Source of the DNA: Planctomycetales bacterium
GTDB taxonomy: Bacteria; Planctomycetota; Planctomycetia; Planctomycetales; Planctomycetaceae
NCBI GenBank assembly: GCA_026400835.1
Contig: JAPLOA010000074.1
Coordinates: forward strand, 62,001 to 126,000
Direction of reading: 5' to 3'
DNA: 64,000 nt
How positions within the stretch are numbered: position 1 is the stretch's first letter; the number at the start of each line of letters is the position of its first letter. The position numbers and the translations under genes were made by a program. The notes under the pieces are model-generated. The model was not told the DNA's origin. It did not search any database and was given only the letters and a program-made list of their open reading frames with translations. Below are positions 26,754 to 36,401 of this stretch, in pieces.

Positions 26754-28919
26754 TTACGAGCCCAGCAGGTAAGCTCGAAGATCCCGCATCATGACCATGC
26801 AGCGTCCCGCAAAAGCTTCGGCCTCAGACACCTTGCCATAGGGAACGACGAGAATCGAGACCTGATGGACGGTCCTCGGTTTCCCGTCAATCTGACCGAC
26901 TGATCGCATTGTGCCGAACGAGATGCAGACATCAATCGGCTGCTTGGCTGAGGTACTGCCCCAGCGACGCGTAAAGCTCAGCGACCCCAGTCGGATCTTC
27001 ATGTTGCCATGATCTATGCTGAGCACATCGCCTTTGTATTCCCGAATGAATGCCTGAAGTTTCATCGCGGTAAGCTCCAGCGATGTGGACACTTCAATCT
27101 TCTCGCGGAACTCAAACAAGCCGTCTTTCTCAGCAAATTGAGGCTGCTGTTCCTGAACCGCAGCAGCTTTGAGGGCCGCGTCATCGACGACTTCTGTTTC
27201 CCAGCACGTACGATTTCGACCCGTTTCCTTAGCGCGGTACAGACAGTTGTCTGCTCGCTCCAATACAGTCTGCACTGTGTCGCCCAGCTTGGCTGTCGAA
27301 ACGCCGAATGACGATGTCACCGTGAGAGTACTGACGCCGCCAATAGAACTTTTCTGAATGGCATGTCGCAAACGTTCTGCTCGTCGTACCGCTGCATCCA
27401 GATCGGTGTCAGGGCACAGCACGACAAATTCTTCACCACCGTAGCGACCAATGATTTCGCCGGAATAAGTTTCGTGCTGCAGCAACCGAGTCATATCCAC
27501 AAGCACCTGGTCACCCACCTGATGCCCGTAGTTGTCGTTAATACGTTTGAATTTGTCGACGTCCAGAAAGATCGCGCTGAGATTTCGAGTTCCCTCGTGG
27601 GAATGATAATCCTCAAGCATATGACGCAATTGCGTTTCCAGTTGACCCCGATTCGCAACGCCGGTGAGTGGGTCTCGCGTGGCCGCCAGTTTTAGTTCTA
27701 CATATTCACGACTCTGGCGTCGAACACCACTCTTGTTTCGCAGCAGTTGCACAGTGCCCTGAACGGATCCGTTAGATGCAAGAATAGGCATTGTGTAAAC
27801 GTCGACTTTCAGATGCCGAGTGTCGCCGACGCGACATAGGCGACTGCCAAACTGAGCGCGCCCATTCTTCAGCATCTGGCCCACCATCGTCTCTTCGCGA
27901 GATTCCGGCGACGGCTTGTCGTCCGTCAACGAAGCCAGTTGCACATCCACCGGCTGCCATGTACGTCCCAGAACACTTTGCAGCGGAAGGCCTGTCATAC
28001 TGGGCATTCCATCGCTCCAGATGCAGTAGTTTTCGTTGGAGTCGAGAACAAAGTAACCGTCGTACAACACCTGAAACTGATAAAGCACGTTAATGAACTG
28101 AGCCAGCAGGACAGCTTCGTTCCGCTGCTGATCCGTCATTTCCAATCGCGTTTCGGAGGCTTGAAACGGGTCAGCAAATCGGAAGAGTGAATCACCTTCG
28201 GCTTCAAACCAACGATTGAGAGTTCGGATAATGTTGCCATCGTATCGACTGCCGGATTTTTCCTCCAGAACGCTGATGGCTTCCTTATGAGTCATCCCTC
28301 GGCGATACGGCTTGGGTGAGCTGAGTGAATCAAAGGCATCGGCGACGGCCAGAATTCGTGGCCCAAGCGGAAGATCGGTCGAAGCTCCAGCCGTCGGTAC
28401 GTTAATTCCGGCGCTGTCGAAGTCGTGATGCAGCATGGACAGCATCGAAACAACAGCCGGATCCGTATGGAAAGCCTGCAGCAGATTGACCGCGGCATGA
28501 TGATGCAGCAGAACGAAGTCGTACTCTTCGCTGTTGAGTTTTCCAGGCTTTTTCAGAATGTGTTCGGGAACACCCAGTTTTCCGAGGTCATGCAGCAGAG
28601 CAGCAACTTCCAGTTGTCTTCTCTGACCATCATCCCAGCCCATCAGCTTCGCAACTCCGCTGGAGATAGCCGCAATGCGCTGGCCGTGCAACAGACTTGA
28701 TGAATCAAGCAGTTTCATTGTTCGCAGCAGCAGAGTCATCAGGTTGAGAGGCATGATCTGCTTTTCGCCGCTCATGGCCTGCTGTCGCCGCGCATCTTCG
28801 GACAGAGCCAGCATGCGTAACAGAACACCACTGGTGTCCGTAGGCATGGCCGGCGTCAGAAACTCTGACGAGATTCCGCTATGTCTGTTGATGGAAGACG
28901 ATGTTGACACTGGCAGCAC
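26754..28919 (-). CDS. HD-domain / PAS-like / GGDEF signalling protein
   Basis: This 721-residue cytosolic protein has three parts. Residues about 60-270 form an HD-GYP-like domain: the HD motif ALLHDLGKLGVPEHILKKPG and ILAVADAFDSLSS are present, but the GYP segment is diverged (LHHDFDSAGINVP). A PAS-like sensor follows (YDGYFVLDSNENYCIWSDG). Next is a GGDEF diguanylate cyclase domain (DPLTGVANRGQLE, FLDVDKFKRINDNYGHQVGD, signature GRYGGEEFVVL). No RxxD inhibitory site is seen before the signature. The last 120 residues form an unrecognised domain. It should make cyclic-di-GMP; hydrolysis by the HD part is uncertain. GTG start chosen because AAGAGG lies about ten bases upstream; an ATG at 28847 lacks one. 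Confidence 0.88.
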   Translation of the reverse strand: MLPVSTSSSINRHSGISSEFLTPAMPTDTSGVLLRMLALSEDARRQQAMSGEKQIMPLNLMTLLLRTMKLLDSSSLLHGQRIAAISSGVAKLMGWDDGQRRQLEVAALLHDLGKLGVPEHILKKPGKLNSEEYDFVLLHHHAAVNLLQAFHTDPAVVSMLSMLHHDFDSAGINVPTAGASTDLPLGPRILAVADAFDSLSSPKPYRRGMTHKEAISVLEEKSGSRYDGNIIRTLNRWFEAEGDSLFRFADPFQASETRLEMTDQQRNEAVLLAQFINVLYQFQVLYDGYFVLDSNENYCIWSDGMPSMTGLPLQSVLGRTWQPVDVQLASLTDDKPSPESREETMVGQMLKNGRAQFGSRLCRVGDTRHLKVDVYTMPILASNGSVQGTVQLLRNKSGVRRQSREYVELKLAATRDPLTGVANRGQLETQLRHMLEDYHSHEGTRNLSAIFLDVDKFKRINDNYGHQVGDQVLVDMTRLLQHETYSGEIIGRYGGEEFVVLCPDTDLDAAVRRAERLRHAIQKSSIGGVSTLTVTSSFGVSTAKLGDTVQTVLERADNCLYRAKETGRNRTCWETEVVDDAALKAAAVQEQQPQFAEKDGLFEFREKIEVSTSLELTAMKLQAFIREYKGDVLSIDHGNMKIRLGSLSFTRRWGSTSAKQPIDVCISFGTMRSVGQIDGKPRTVHQVSILVVPYGKVSEAEAFAGRCMVMMRDLRAYLLGS

Positions 28920-29263
28920 GCTCGTACGACCTCTTGAGATTCACCACCGGGCTCAGAAGTTGCGCCCAATCTGGAATCTTCGGGGGATGGTCGAAAAGTA
29001 TTTTTATCAGGGGATGATATTGCGCGAGGACATCGCACTCTCGAACTCTAGGTTATGTTGCGGAGTAGTGTCGGAAGAACAACAAAAGTTGCCAAACCTT
29101 TAACTCCATGCAATCTTCCGGATTGGTGGAATCATTTCAGGTGGACCGACTGTTCTTAGTCCTCAAACTCCGAAAAGCCGGAGTAACGTTTTCCCGGATA
29201 TGAAAAAAAACCTCCCCAAGTCGACGCTCTATTCATATCGCACCATTTCGGAGCCTGTTCAAA
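28920..29263. other. Spacer upstream of HD/GGDEF gene
   Basis: The 344-bp spacer holds the leader of the signalling gene. A small hairpin, ACTCCG-AAAAGC-CGGAGT, lies at 29167-29184. I looked for a cyclic-di-GMP riboswitch and see no convincing one. Confidence 0.45.
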
Positions 29264-29302
29264 CAAAAAACCGGCCAGCATCCTTAGCGGTTGCAGGCCG
29301 GT
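29264..29302 (-). terminator. Rho-independent terminator (minus strand)
   Basis: On the minus strand ACCGGCC ... GGCCGGT forms a 7-bp G/C-rich stem followed by TTTTTTGTTT. It lies 240 bp downstream of the small secreted-protein gene at 29544. Confidence 0.75.
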
Positions 29303-29543
29303 CTAACAGAAAGATTTCTTTACTTCTTCACGCACATTCGCCGGGATGCTTACCCCTGTTTCGTTGGCTCCGAGATCCCCCGGCAAAATCAAAGAACTTC
29401 CGGGCCTGAGACAATGGCCTGTTCGACGACAAGACTCGGCTCGCGTCTCAGGCTCACGTTCCTGCGGTTCCGTACGACAATTCTCGCTGACTTCTTCATG
29501 GCCATCGAACATGCCGAGCCATCGAGTTTTCCACCGAGCAGTA

Positions 29544-30044
29544 CTACCAGAGCCGGTTGTACCACAGTGGTGAGAACATGAAGAATCCGGATACAGGTGT
29601 CAGAACTCGTGATGGACGGGCTGGCTGAGGAATTCGCTTGACAGGCTGTTTGTGTTCAAAGTTGTGATTGATCACTGTCTGATGGCGAGCATTCCCCGTC
29701 AGGATCTCCATGGCGGAGTCATGACGATAGTTCGGGTTGGCTTTGTATTCAGCACGGCGAAACGGAATGGAATTGTAAATGCGAAGATATTCAGCGGAGT
29801 CTGCTTCAGCAGCAGGGCTGACATAGACAATACCGTTCATCGCATGATGCTGCTGAATCGAGACCACTTCGATCGGAGCAGCAGGGACTCGATCGTCGAC
29901 AACGGGATCAGTGTCGGGGATGTTTGAAATGGAATCAGGAACCGGCGGTGTGACCTTCGGTTCATCCGATTTTGCATCCTGAACAAAGAACAGTGCCAGC
30001 GCAACGATCGCCATGGCAAGAGTAAAGCGGCGGGATAGTGTCAT
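29544..30044 (-). CDS. Small secreted hypothetical protein
   Basis: This 166-residue protein begins MTLSRRFTLAMAIVALALFF, a clear signal peptide, then a Pro/Asp-rich stretch (KVTPPVPDSISNIPDTDPVV). The C-terminal half contains YLRIYNSIPFRRAEYKANPN and NYRHDSAMEILTGNARHQT, of unknown function. The start is supported by AAGGAG upstream of ATG 30044. It is monocistronic with a terminator downstream. Confidence 0.75.
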   Translation of the reverse strand: MTLSRRFTLAMAIVALALFFVQDAKSDEPKVTPPVPDSISNIPDTDPVVDDRVPAAPIEVVSIQQHHAMNGIVYVSPAAEADSAEYLRIYNSIPFRRAEYKANPNYRHDSAMEILTGNARHQTVINHNFEHKQPVKRIPQPARPSRVLTPVSGFFMFSPLWYNRLW

Positions 30045-30181
30045 GGTCTTCTCCTTGATCAACGAAACAGCAGATACGTTGAATGGAGAATGAATAGGAC
30101 GCGCACCCTGTGTCAACGAGTGAAAAAAATCGTCGGAAAGTTTTTCAGGGCTGATTCAGAATACAGCAATGTACGGGGTTT

Positions 30182-30883
30182 TCAGGGTTTGTTGCCCAGA
30201 TACACCGTCGCGATTCCACCTGTCAGTTTGTGATAAGAAGTGTTTACAAGTCCGGCTTCTTCCATCAAACCCGTAAGCTGAGCACCGCTTGGAAATTCAG
30301 AAACGGATTGAGGCAGATACTCATAAGCCGCCTGGCGATTTCTGACCAGCAACTGCCCCAGTCGCGGCAGAATATTTCGGAAGTACCATCGATAAATGCG
30401 ACTCAAAAGGCGGCTGTCAGGCAGCGAAAACTCCAGCACGACAACCTTGCCGCCGGGCTGACAAACGCGAGTCATTTCCTTCAGCCCACCAATCGTGCTC
30501 GACACATTTCGAAGTCCAAAGGCGACCGACACAACCTGAAACATGTCGGATCGAAATGGAAGTGACATGGTGTCAGCTTCCATAAACACAACATCACGAT
30601 CTGATCGTTTTTGTTCTGCAAGTCGCAGCATGCCATGCGTAAAGTCGGTGGCGTAAACCGGCGCGGTGCCGTTCAGTTTCTTACGAAACGCGAAGGCCAG
30701 ATCGCCGGTCCCCGTACATACATCCAGAATCGGCGATGAGTTGAACGGCTGAGCAAGTCGGACCGTTTTCCAACGCCAGTACACATCGGTACCGGCCGAC
30801 AGAAAATGATTCATGAAGTCATACCGGCCCGCGATCTCTCCAAACATCTGGCGAATTCGTGAACCGGACTTATCAACAGGCAT
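30182..30883 (-). CDS. ubiE: Demethylmenaquinone (ubiquinone/menaquinone) C-methyltransferase
   Basis: This 233-residue SAM-dependent methyltransferase carries the UbiE/MenG pattern: IRQMFGEIAGRYDFMNHFLS at the N-terminus, ILDVCTGTGDLAFAF (SAM motif I), DMFQVVSVAFGLRNVSS and GGKVVVLEFSLPDS. It performs the final C-methylation in menaquinone synthesis; whether ubiquinone is also made cannot be told. Length is normal. It is not next to other men genes. A family-E repeat lies 30 bp upstream of its start. Confidence 0.94.
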   Translation of the reverse strand: MPVDKSGSRIRQMFGEIAGRYDFMNHFLSAGTDVYWRWKTVRLAQPFNSSPILDVCTGTGDLAFAFRKKLNGTAPVYATDFTHGMLRLAEQKRSDRDVVFMEADTMSLPFRSDMFQVVSVAFGLRNVSSTIGGLKEMTRVCQPGGKVVVLEFSLPDSRLLSRIYRWYFRNILPRLGQLLVRNRQAAYEYLPQSVSEFPSGAQLTGLMEEAGLVNTSYHKLTGGIATVYLGNKP

Positions 30884-30913
30884 GGCACTGGTACTTCGTC
30901 AAGTCTTCATTTT

Positions 30914-30975
30914 GGGGTAGGACAGGCATTCCTGCCCGTCGCAGGCTGGTCGGACAAGAATGTCCAACCCACGTT
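30914..30975. repeat. Family-E repeat, full copy
   Basis: Two adjacent hairpins: GGCATTCCTGCC, then TCGGACAAGAATGTCCAACC. It is the reverse complement of the copy at 62021 with minor changes. Intergenic, between ubiE and the SET gene. Confidence 0.85.
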
Positions 30976-31045
30976 TTCAGGGCTGTAAGAGAACTACTAT
31001 TCTCTTACCGAAATATCCGCAGACTTCAGATCCGCGTTAACAGGC

Positions 31046-31435
31046 TCAGGATTCAACAACATTGAAATCGACTGGATCCATGACGTCTTCGGCTCCGTTG
31101 TAGTTGATCGTAATCTCTTCACCACGTTCGATGTCGCGCAGAGCCCGGTATTCCTTAACCTGATTTCCCGCGTCGTCATAACGCGCATTAGGGCTATAGG
31201 AATGGTTGTAGAGTGATCCAAACCCCAACGCGAGGGCGACTTTGCCTTTGCCGTATTCAAAGACATAGGCCGGCAGCACGTTGGCGTAATCGCCTTCCAA
31301 CGCTTCTTTCTCGGACATCACAAGCAGAGGCGCACGTTCAAAAACGGTTCCAGCCGGTATCAGGACTCGAGCATAAACGCCACGGCCTTTGCCCTTGGCA
31401 CGCTTGACTTCAATCATCGTCGGGGGAATGAGCAT
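31046..31435 (-). CDS. SET-domain protein
   Basis: This 129-residue protein is essentially one SET domain: GKGRGVYARVLIPAGTVFER, GFGSLYNHSYSPNARYDD (the NHS motif that helps bind SAM) and GEEITINYNGAEDV. SET domains methylate lysines. In bacteria small SET proteins occur sporadically, and targets may be ribosomal or chromatin-like proteins. There is no Cys-rich pre- or post-SET region. Monocistronic appearance. The substrate is unknown. Confidence 0.88.
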   Translation of the reverse strand: MLIPPTMIEVKRAKGKGRGVYARVLIPAGTVFERAPLLVMSEKEALEGDYANVLPAYVFEYGKGKVALALGFGSLYNHSYSPNARYDDAGNQVKEYRALRDIERGEEITINYNGAEDVMDPVDFNVVES

Positions 31436-31554
31436 TGTCGTGAATTTTGTGAAGGAGAATGTTGAGAAGAATATGACGGAAAAAAAAGTGCCGGGATCAT
31501 CGAAGCACGTTGTATCCTGATCCCCCGGAGTGCAATACCAGGGTGTTGATTTAA

Positions 31555-31610
31555 TCGTTTAACGGCAAGCCACAGGCGTTGTTGTCTGATTTCGCCTCGC
31601 CGTTACACGA
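31555..31610. repeat. Family-A inverted repeat
   Basis: Left arm TCGTTTAACGGCAAGCC, right arm CGCCTCGCCGTTACACGA, with some bases lost from the right arm. It lies 17 bases past the stop of the dihydroorotase-like gene and may double as a transcript-end hairpin. Confidence 0.75.
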
Positions 31611-31627
31611 CAGCTCTGAATAGACGA

Positions 31628-32947
31628 CTAAGAACAAGGAACCGAAACACCTTTCTGATAACGAATTTCTCCATCGACCAGAGTCATCACAACTCGCCCG
31701 GTGAAGACTTTGCCATCGAACGGCGTGTTGCGACTGCGTGAACGAAACTCGGACGCTTTCACTGTCCATTGCTCTTCTGGATCAATAACTGTGACGTCCG
31801 CTGGCTGGCCAGTTGAAAGCGTCCCGTGCTTCAGCCCAAGCACGGCCGCGGGTCCAACGGTCAACCGTGATATCAATTCCGACCACGTTAAATGCCCCGG
31901 TTCGATCAGAGCTTTCACGCAGACTGGCAGCAGCGTTTCAATTCCGCAGATGCCGAACGGAGCGATATCCAGTTCGACCTGTTTCTTCTCAAACGCGAGT
32001 GGTTGATGATCGGCCGTGATGGCTGACAATGTTCCGTCCTTCAAGCCCGCGATCAGAGCCTGGACATGCTCAGCGGAACGCAGCGGAGGATTGCACTTGT
32101 ACATCGTGTCGAACGAATCCATTACCTCGTCTGTCAGCAACAGGTGATGAGGAGTGACATCCGCGGTGACCGCAATGCCCGCCGCCTGAGCTCGACGAAT
32201 GCGTTCGACAGAATCGGCGGTCGTTACGCACATCAGGTGAACTCGGCCGCCTGTCAGTTCGGCCAGAGCGATATCGCGGCCAGTCATGATATCCTGGGCT
32301 GCCGCCGGGATGCCTCGCAGACCCAGCCGTGTGGCCTGGAATCCTTCATGGATTACTCCACCTTCGGAAAGTTCCGGCACCATCGCGAAGTGCAGAATCG
32401 GACGATTGAACATCCGCGTATATTCCAACGCTCGCCGCATGACTTCGGAATTTGCAACGGGGCTCTTGGCGTCGGAAAAACCAATCGCACCGCCCTGCAC
32501 CAACTGGCCGATCTCAGCCAGTTCCTCGCCCTTGCTTTCCTTTGTCACAGCCCCCAAAGGATAGACGCGGCAATTGCGAGCACGCTCGGCCTGCAAACGG
32601 ATAAACTCGGCCGCCGATCGATTGTCCACAACCGGACAAGTATCAGATTGAGCCGCGATCGTCGTGAATCCGCCCGCCAGAGCGGCCGCAGTTCCCGTGG
32701 CCGTTGATTCATCTTCCTCGTAACCAGGTTCTCGCAGAGAGACATGGGTATCGATAAACCCGGGACAGACAATCTTGCCGGACGCGTTGATAATTTCCGT
32801 ATCACGCCAGTCAATGTCCGCGTCGGATTCTTCCCGAACACTGGTGATGGCATCAATGCCACCGTCCTGGATCCAGACATCGGCGATGGCATCGATACCA
32901 TTCGCCGGATCAATCACTCGTCCGCCGCGAATCAGTTTTCGACTCAT
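31628..32947 (-). CDS. pyrC: Dihydroorotase-like protein, probably inactive partner of PyrB
   Basis: This 439-residue protein has the amidohydrolase fold of class I dihydroorotase ([54 protein letters not shown]). Key metal ligands are replaced: HxH reads HVS (second His to Ser); the family N-H-A-E segment reads HFAM (His to Phe); the H-[IV]-S-T segment reads CVTT (His to Cys). DH of the later TDHxPH motif survives as ADHQPL. The pattern matches the inactive dihydroorotases (PyrC'/PyrX) that act as structural partners of aspartate transcarbamoylase in some bacteria. Its start overlaps the pyrB stop (ATGA), supporting coupled production. A functional dihydroorotase would then be encoded elsewhere. 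The family call is firm; the lack of activity is inferred. Confidence 0.88.
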   Translation of the reverse strand: MSRKLIRGGRVIDPANGIDAIADVWIQDGGIDAITSVREESDADIDWRDTEIINASGKIVCPGFIDTHVSLREPGYEEDESTATGTAAALAGGFTTIAAQSDTCPVVDNRSAAEFIRLQAERARNCRVYPLGAVTKESKGEELAEIGQLVQGGAIGFSDAKSPVANSEVMRRALEYTRMFNRPILHFAMVPELSEGGVIHEGFQATRLGLRGIPAAAQDIMTGRDIALAELTGGRVHLMCVTTADSVERIRRAQAAGIAVTADVTPHHLLLTDEVMDSFDTMYKCNPPLRSAEHVQALIAGLKDGTLSAITADHQPLAFEKKQVELDIAPFGICGIETLLPVCVKALIEPGHLTWSELISRLTVGPAAVLGLKHGTLSTGQPADVTVIDPEEQWTVKASEFRSRSRNTPFDGKVFTGRVVMTLVDGEIRYQKGVSVPCS

Positions 32948-33915
32948 GCCTCACCTCCCTGCAGGCGTCGGCGCTCCTGTGTCAGCAATGTCAGACAAGC
33001 CATGCGTACCAGCAGTCCATTTGAGACTTGATTCAGGATGAGTGAATGCGGCCCATCAGCAACATCCGGAGTCAGCTCCACGCCTCTATTGATCGGTCCC
33101 GGAGCCAGTACCAGCAGATCACTCTTCCCGCGACGGATTCGATCGCCATTCATTCCAAAGAGATTGGCATACTCCGGAATCGAAGGGAAGAACGCCCCGC
33201 GCTGACGTTCGAACTGAACTCGCAGCAGGTTCACGCAATCCACTTCCGGCAGGATATCATCCAGGCTGTAAGCAATCTCGACACCCATTCGAGTAATGTC
33301 GCTGGGGATCAACGTCGCCGGTCCGCAAACGATGACTCGAGCACCCAACTTAACCAGGCCATGAATATTTGAACGTGCAACTCGACTGTGGCGGATGTCG
33401 CCCACCAGAGCCACCGTCAGCCCCGAGATTCGTCCCCGCGCTTTCCGGATCGTGTAGATGTCCAGCAGGCCCTGAGTTGGATGTTCGTGAGTTCCATCGC
33501 CAGCGTTCAGGACACTGGCTTTCAGATGACGAGCCAATAGATGAGGAGCCCCGGGAGTTCGATGGCGACAGACCACCATGTCGACTCCCATCGCCTCAAT
33601 CGTCAGCGCTGTGTCGATGAATGTCTCGCCTTTGGACAGGCTGCTGGAACTGGCCGTAAAGTCGACCGTATCCGCGCCAAGTCGGCGAGCGGCGAGGCTA
33701 AAACTGGTGCGAGTTCTGGTAGAGTTTTCGAAGAACAGATTAGCAACGACAACGCCTTTCAGCACATCCAGTCGCTGAGTTCCGCCGAAGGTGGCTCGAT
33801 CATAGTGTTCCGCGAGATCCAGAACGGTGGTCAGCTGCTCGGCTGACAATCGTTCCAACCCCAGCAGGTGCCGCTCACCCCACGGCCCGCTTACAGGAAG
33901 ATTATTGAGTACCAT
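32944..33915 (-). CDS. pyrB: Aspartate carbamoyltransferase catalytic subunit
   Basis: This 323-residue enzyme joins carbamoyl phosphate and aspartate in pyrimidine synthesis. Signature motifs: [20 protein letters not shown] (carbamoyl-phosphate binding), [44 protein letters not shown] and [12 protein letters not shown]. All expected active-site residues are visible. ATG 33915 gives a normal-length protein; the longer open frame upstream looks non-coding. The stop overlaps the start of the dihydroorotase-like gene. I see no pyrR or attenuator structure upstream. Confidence 0.95.
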   Translation of the reverse strand: MVLNNLPVSGPWGERHLLGLERLSAEQLTTVLDLAEHYDRATFGGTQRLDVLKGVVVANLFFENSTRTRTSFSLAARRLGADTVDFTASSSSLSKGETFIDTALTIEAMGVDMVVCRHRTPGAPHLLARHLKASVLNAGDGTHEHPTQGLLDIYTIRKARGRISGLTVALVGDIRHSRVARSNIHGLVKLGARVIVCGPATLIPSDITRMGVEIAYSLDDILPEVDCVNLLRVQFERQRGAFFPSIPEYANLFGMNGDRIRRGKSDLLVLAPGPINRGVELTPDVADGPHSLILNQVSNGLLVRMACLTLLTQERRRLQGGEA

Positions 33916-34190
33916 CAGACGCCATTTCGCTCTCGATTGCCATTTTCCTGCCTCCAGGGCGAATCTATCTGCATCCGCGATCCCATTCAATTCACCCCGA
34001 ACCTGTTGTCCGGATTTCCTCAACAAGGGCAGTGTTTTCGCGGCCGGGCTCAATGGACTCGTCTCGGTCTACGAGATGGATTTGGTGCCGATTCTGTTTT
34101 TGCCAGAAGGCGGACGCGAATGAAAGCGATCGGGAGCAGGGCCTCTTGCTGAGAAAGAGGAGTACATTCGTGAGAACTCCAGCGGCTGTC

Positions 34191-34489
34191 TCAACCTCCG
34201 CTTAGTGCGCCCCAGATGATGAAGGGTTCTGTTCCGGCTATCATAGCCGCCGGAAGCGGTGCGGTGGTGTTGACAAATGACAGATGCTGTTGACAGCCAA
34301 AGTACCGCAGGAAGGCTCGTCGCTTTTTCGTGACGCTCGCACGGTGCCACAAAGCATCGGATAGCACTGCTCAAGAGCGTCGAGCAAAGTGTCGATCGTG
34401 ACAGGACTCGAGACCTCCAGCAGAACCTTTGGGCCGGACCTCGCGAGGTTCTGAAGGTGAAACGGGATCTCCACGCGAATCATTGCCAT
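34191..34489 (-). pseudogene. MoaD/ThiS-family beta-grasp gene with an internal -1 frame change
   Basis: Reading from ATG 34489 gives MAMIRVEIPFHLQNLARSGP and LLDALEQCYPMLCGTVR, the first half of a MoaD-like sulfur carrier. After about residue 53 this frame loses similarity, while the -1 frame gives KKRRAFLRYFGCQQHLSF, TAPLPAAMIAGTEPF and IIWGALSGG, ending in Gly-Gly before a stop at 34191. Together they make a complete protein of about 99 residues. The change point is next to CGAAAAAGC, where a tRNA-Lys on AAA could slip back one base. So this is either a one-base deletion (or sequencing error) or a programmed -1 frameshift. Its C-terminal GG suggests a thiocarboxylated sulfur donor. Confidence 0.8.
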
Positions 34490-34735
34490 GGTTATCCTGT
34501 TGCCGTGAGTAATGCAGGACCGGGAGTCTGGTGCGTGCCGATCAATCAGGCAACCCCAATTCAAAAATGTTTGCACGTCTGACCCAGCGTGGTACTTCAA
34601 ACGCGACACCACTCAAGAATCATCCGGCACAAGTTTCGTGGCGTAAATCACAACCCAAAGCGTAAGTTTTGAAGTTGCGCGTTTGTTGTGATTTCTCGCG
34701 AAGTTTAAGGGCGGATGTTGTTTCTGGACGGTTCC

Positions 34736-36169
34736 TCAGCTCCACAGTTCAGTGACCGGATGTCCGTTCTCGACGATCGGGATCGGCCGATTTTCTGAAT
34801 TCGGAACACGTATATCGGGATCAATCCCGAGAGCATAATAAACAGTCGCGGCGAGATCTTCCGGGCTGACCGGAGTATCCAGCGAATACGCGGCGTCCTT
34901 GTCCGAGGCACCATAAAGAGTACCCCCCGGAATTCCGCCACCAGCAATCACGGTCGAAAACAGGGTGCTCCAGTGATCGCGTCCCCAGTTTGCGTTGGCC
35001 TTCGGAGTGCGTCCCATTTCTCCGGTCGCAATCACAAGCGTTTCATCCAGCAAACCGCGTTCATCAAGATCGCTCAGCAGCGCCGAACAGCTCTGATCAA
35101 ATGTCGGCAGCAAGTTCTTCCTGACATCATCACTGTTGCGGTGCGAATCCCAGCTATAACCGTCGACGCAGTCATAGTGGACGGTCACATAGCGAACACC
35201 GGCTTCGATCAAACGGCGAGCCATCAAGGTTGACTGACCAAATAAATGTCGACCGTAACGATCACGAACCTCAGCCGGTTCCGCTTTGATGTTCAGCGCG
35301 TTGCGAGTCCGCTCAGAAGTCATCAGAGAAAATGCCTTTTCTCGAAACGGGTCGTAACTGGCTGCGGTAAACTGATCCAACTGGTGACGATTCACATCGA
35401 ATTGATCCAGCAGCGAGCGACGACGATCCAGGCGATCCATTGAAACGCCTTCCGGAGTTTTCATGTCAGCGATCTGAAAAGCCAGTTCATCATCCGTGCA
35501 GGTTCGCCAGTACGGATTGTCATTAACATCTCGCTTTTGAATCTGCGTGGTCAAAGGATTGTAGCGAGGCCCCATCCAGCCCGCGTGTTCTCCTGGTCGA
35601 GGATACTGACCTTTCTCCTGCAGCGCTCCGAGCGAATTAGGCAGAACCATGTACGACGGCATTGGATTGGACAAACCCATCGTCCGCTGATCGACATAGT
35701 CAACGATCGATCCCATTGATGGCCAATCCTTTGGCGTGGGAGAAAAGCCTCCACCGATCGGAACATGCCATCGTCGTCCGGTTTGGATGTAATGTCCCCC
35801 GCCACTGTGGTCATTCAGCGAATGTGACATCGAACGAATGACGCGGTACTTGTCAGAGATCGCCGCCATCTTTGGCAGGTATTCTCCGATCAACAGGCCT
35901 GGCGTCTTACTGGCGATCGGGCGAAATGGCCCTCGGATCTGGTCCGGTGCTTCAGGCTTAAGGTCAAACGTTTCCAGCTGACTGGGGCCGCCAAAGAGCA
36001 GAAGGAAAATGACGTTCTTCACTTTCGGAGCCTGCCCGGACATCACGGCTTCCGACGCCAGAATCTGAGGCAGCGAGAGACCGAAGAGTCCAGCTCCGCC
36101 AGCCTGCAGGATCTGACGACGGCTAAGACCGTCGCATGCGGATCGAGGTGCTCCGTGAATCGTGAGCAT
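34736..36169 (-). CDS. DUF1501 family secreted protein
   Basis: This 477-residue protein has a twin-arginine-like start (SRRQILQAGGAGLFGLSLPQ) and the DUF1501 pattern: IFLLLFGGPSQLETFDLKPE, LPKMAAISDKYRVIRSMSH, HSGGGHYIQTGR, ARRLIEAGVRYVTVHYD, ETLVIATGEMGRTPKANA and GRDHWSTLFSTVIAGGG. The fold is alkaline-phosphatase/sulfatase-like with a metal-site HD pattern. DUF1501 genes are normally paired with DUF1549/1553 genes in planctomycetes; here it has no partner next to it. The biochemical role is unknown. Confidence 0.92.
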   Translation of the reverse strand: MLTIHGAPRSACDGLSRRQILQAGGAGLFGLSLPQILASEAVMSGQAPKVKNVIFLLLFGGPSQLETFDLKPEAPDQIRGPFRPIASKTPGLLIGEYLPKMAAISDKYRVIRSMSHSLNDHSGGGHYIQTGRRWHVPIGGGFSPTPKDWPSMGSIVDYVDQRTMGLSNPMPSYMVLPNSLGALQEKGQYPRPGEHAGWMGPRYNPLTTQIQKRDVNDNPYWRTCTDDELAFQIADMKTPEGVSMDRLDRRRSLLDQFDVNRHQLDQFTAASYDPFREKAFSLMTSERTRNALNIKAEPAEVRDRYGRHLFGQSTLMARRLIEAGVRYVTVHYDCVDGYSWDSHRNSDDVRKNLLPTFDQSCSALLSDLDERGLLDETLVIATGEMGRTPKANANWGRDHWSTLFSTVIAGGGIPGGTLYGASDKDAAYSLDTPVSPEDLAATVYYALGIDPDIRVPNSENRPIPIVENGHPVTELWS

Positions 36170-36401
36170 AATCTTTTCCTCCGGGCATAAATTGCAGGTG
36201 GGCGCTGAGTTTTTCGCTCGCCAATGGGATTCTGGCGTAGAAACTCGCCTTCCGCAACCTGTTCATACACAGCAACGGCCGCAACCGGCGAAAACTGCTG
36301 CTCCGATTGACCTTGTCCGTTTTGCCGGATAACCGGTAAAAACCGCGTATTGTAAAACTTAAATGGCGGGCAGGAACCCTCCAGCGTAAGAAACCAGACT
36401 C

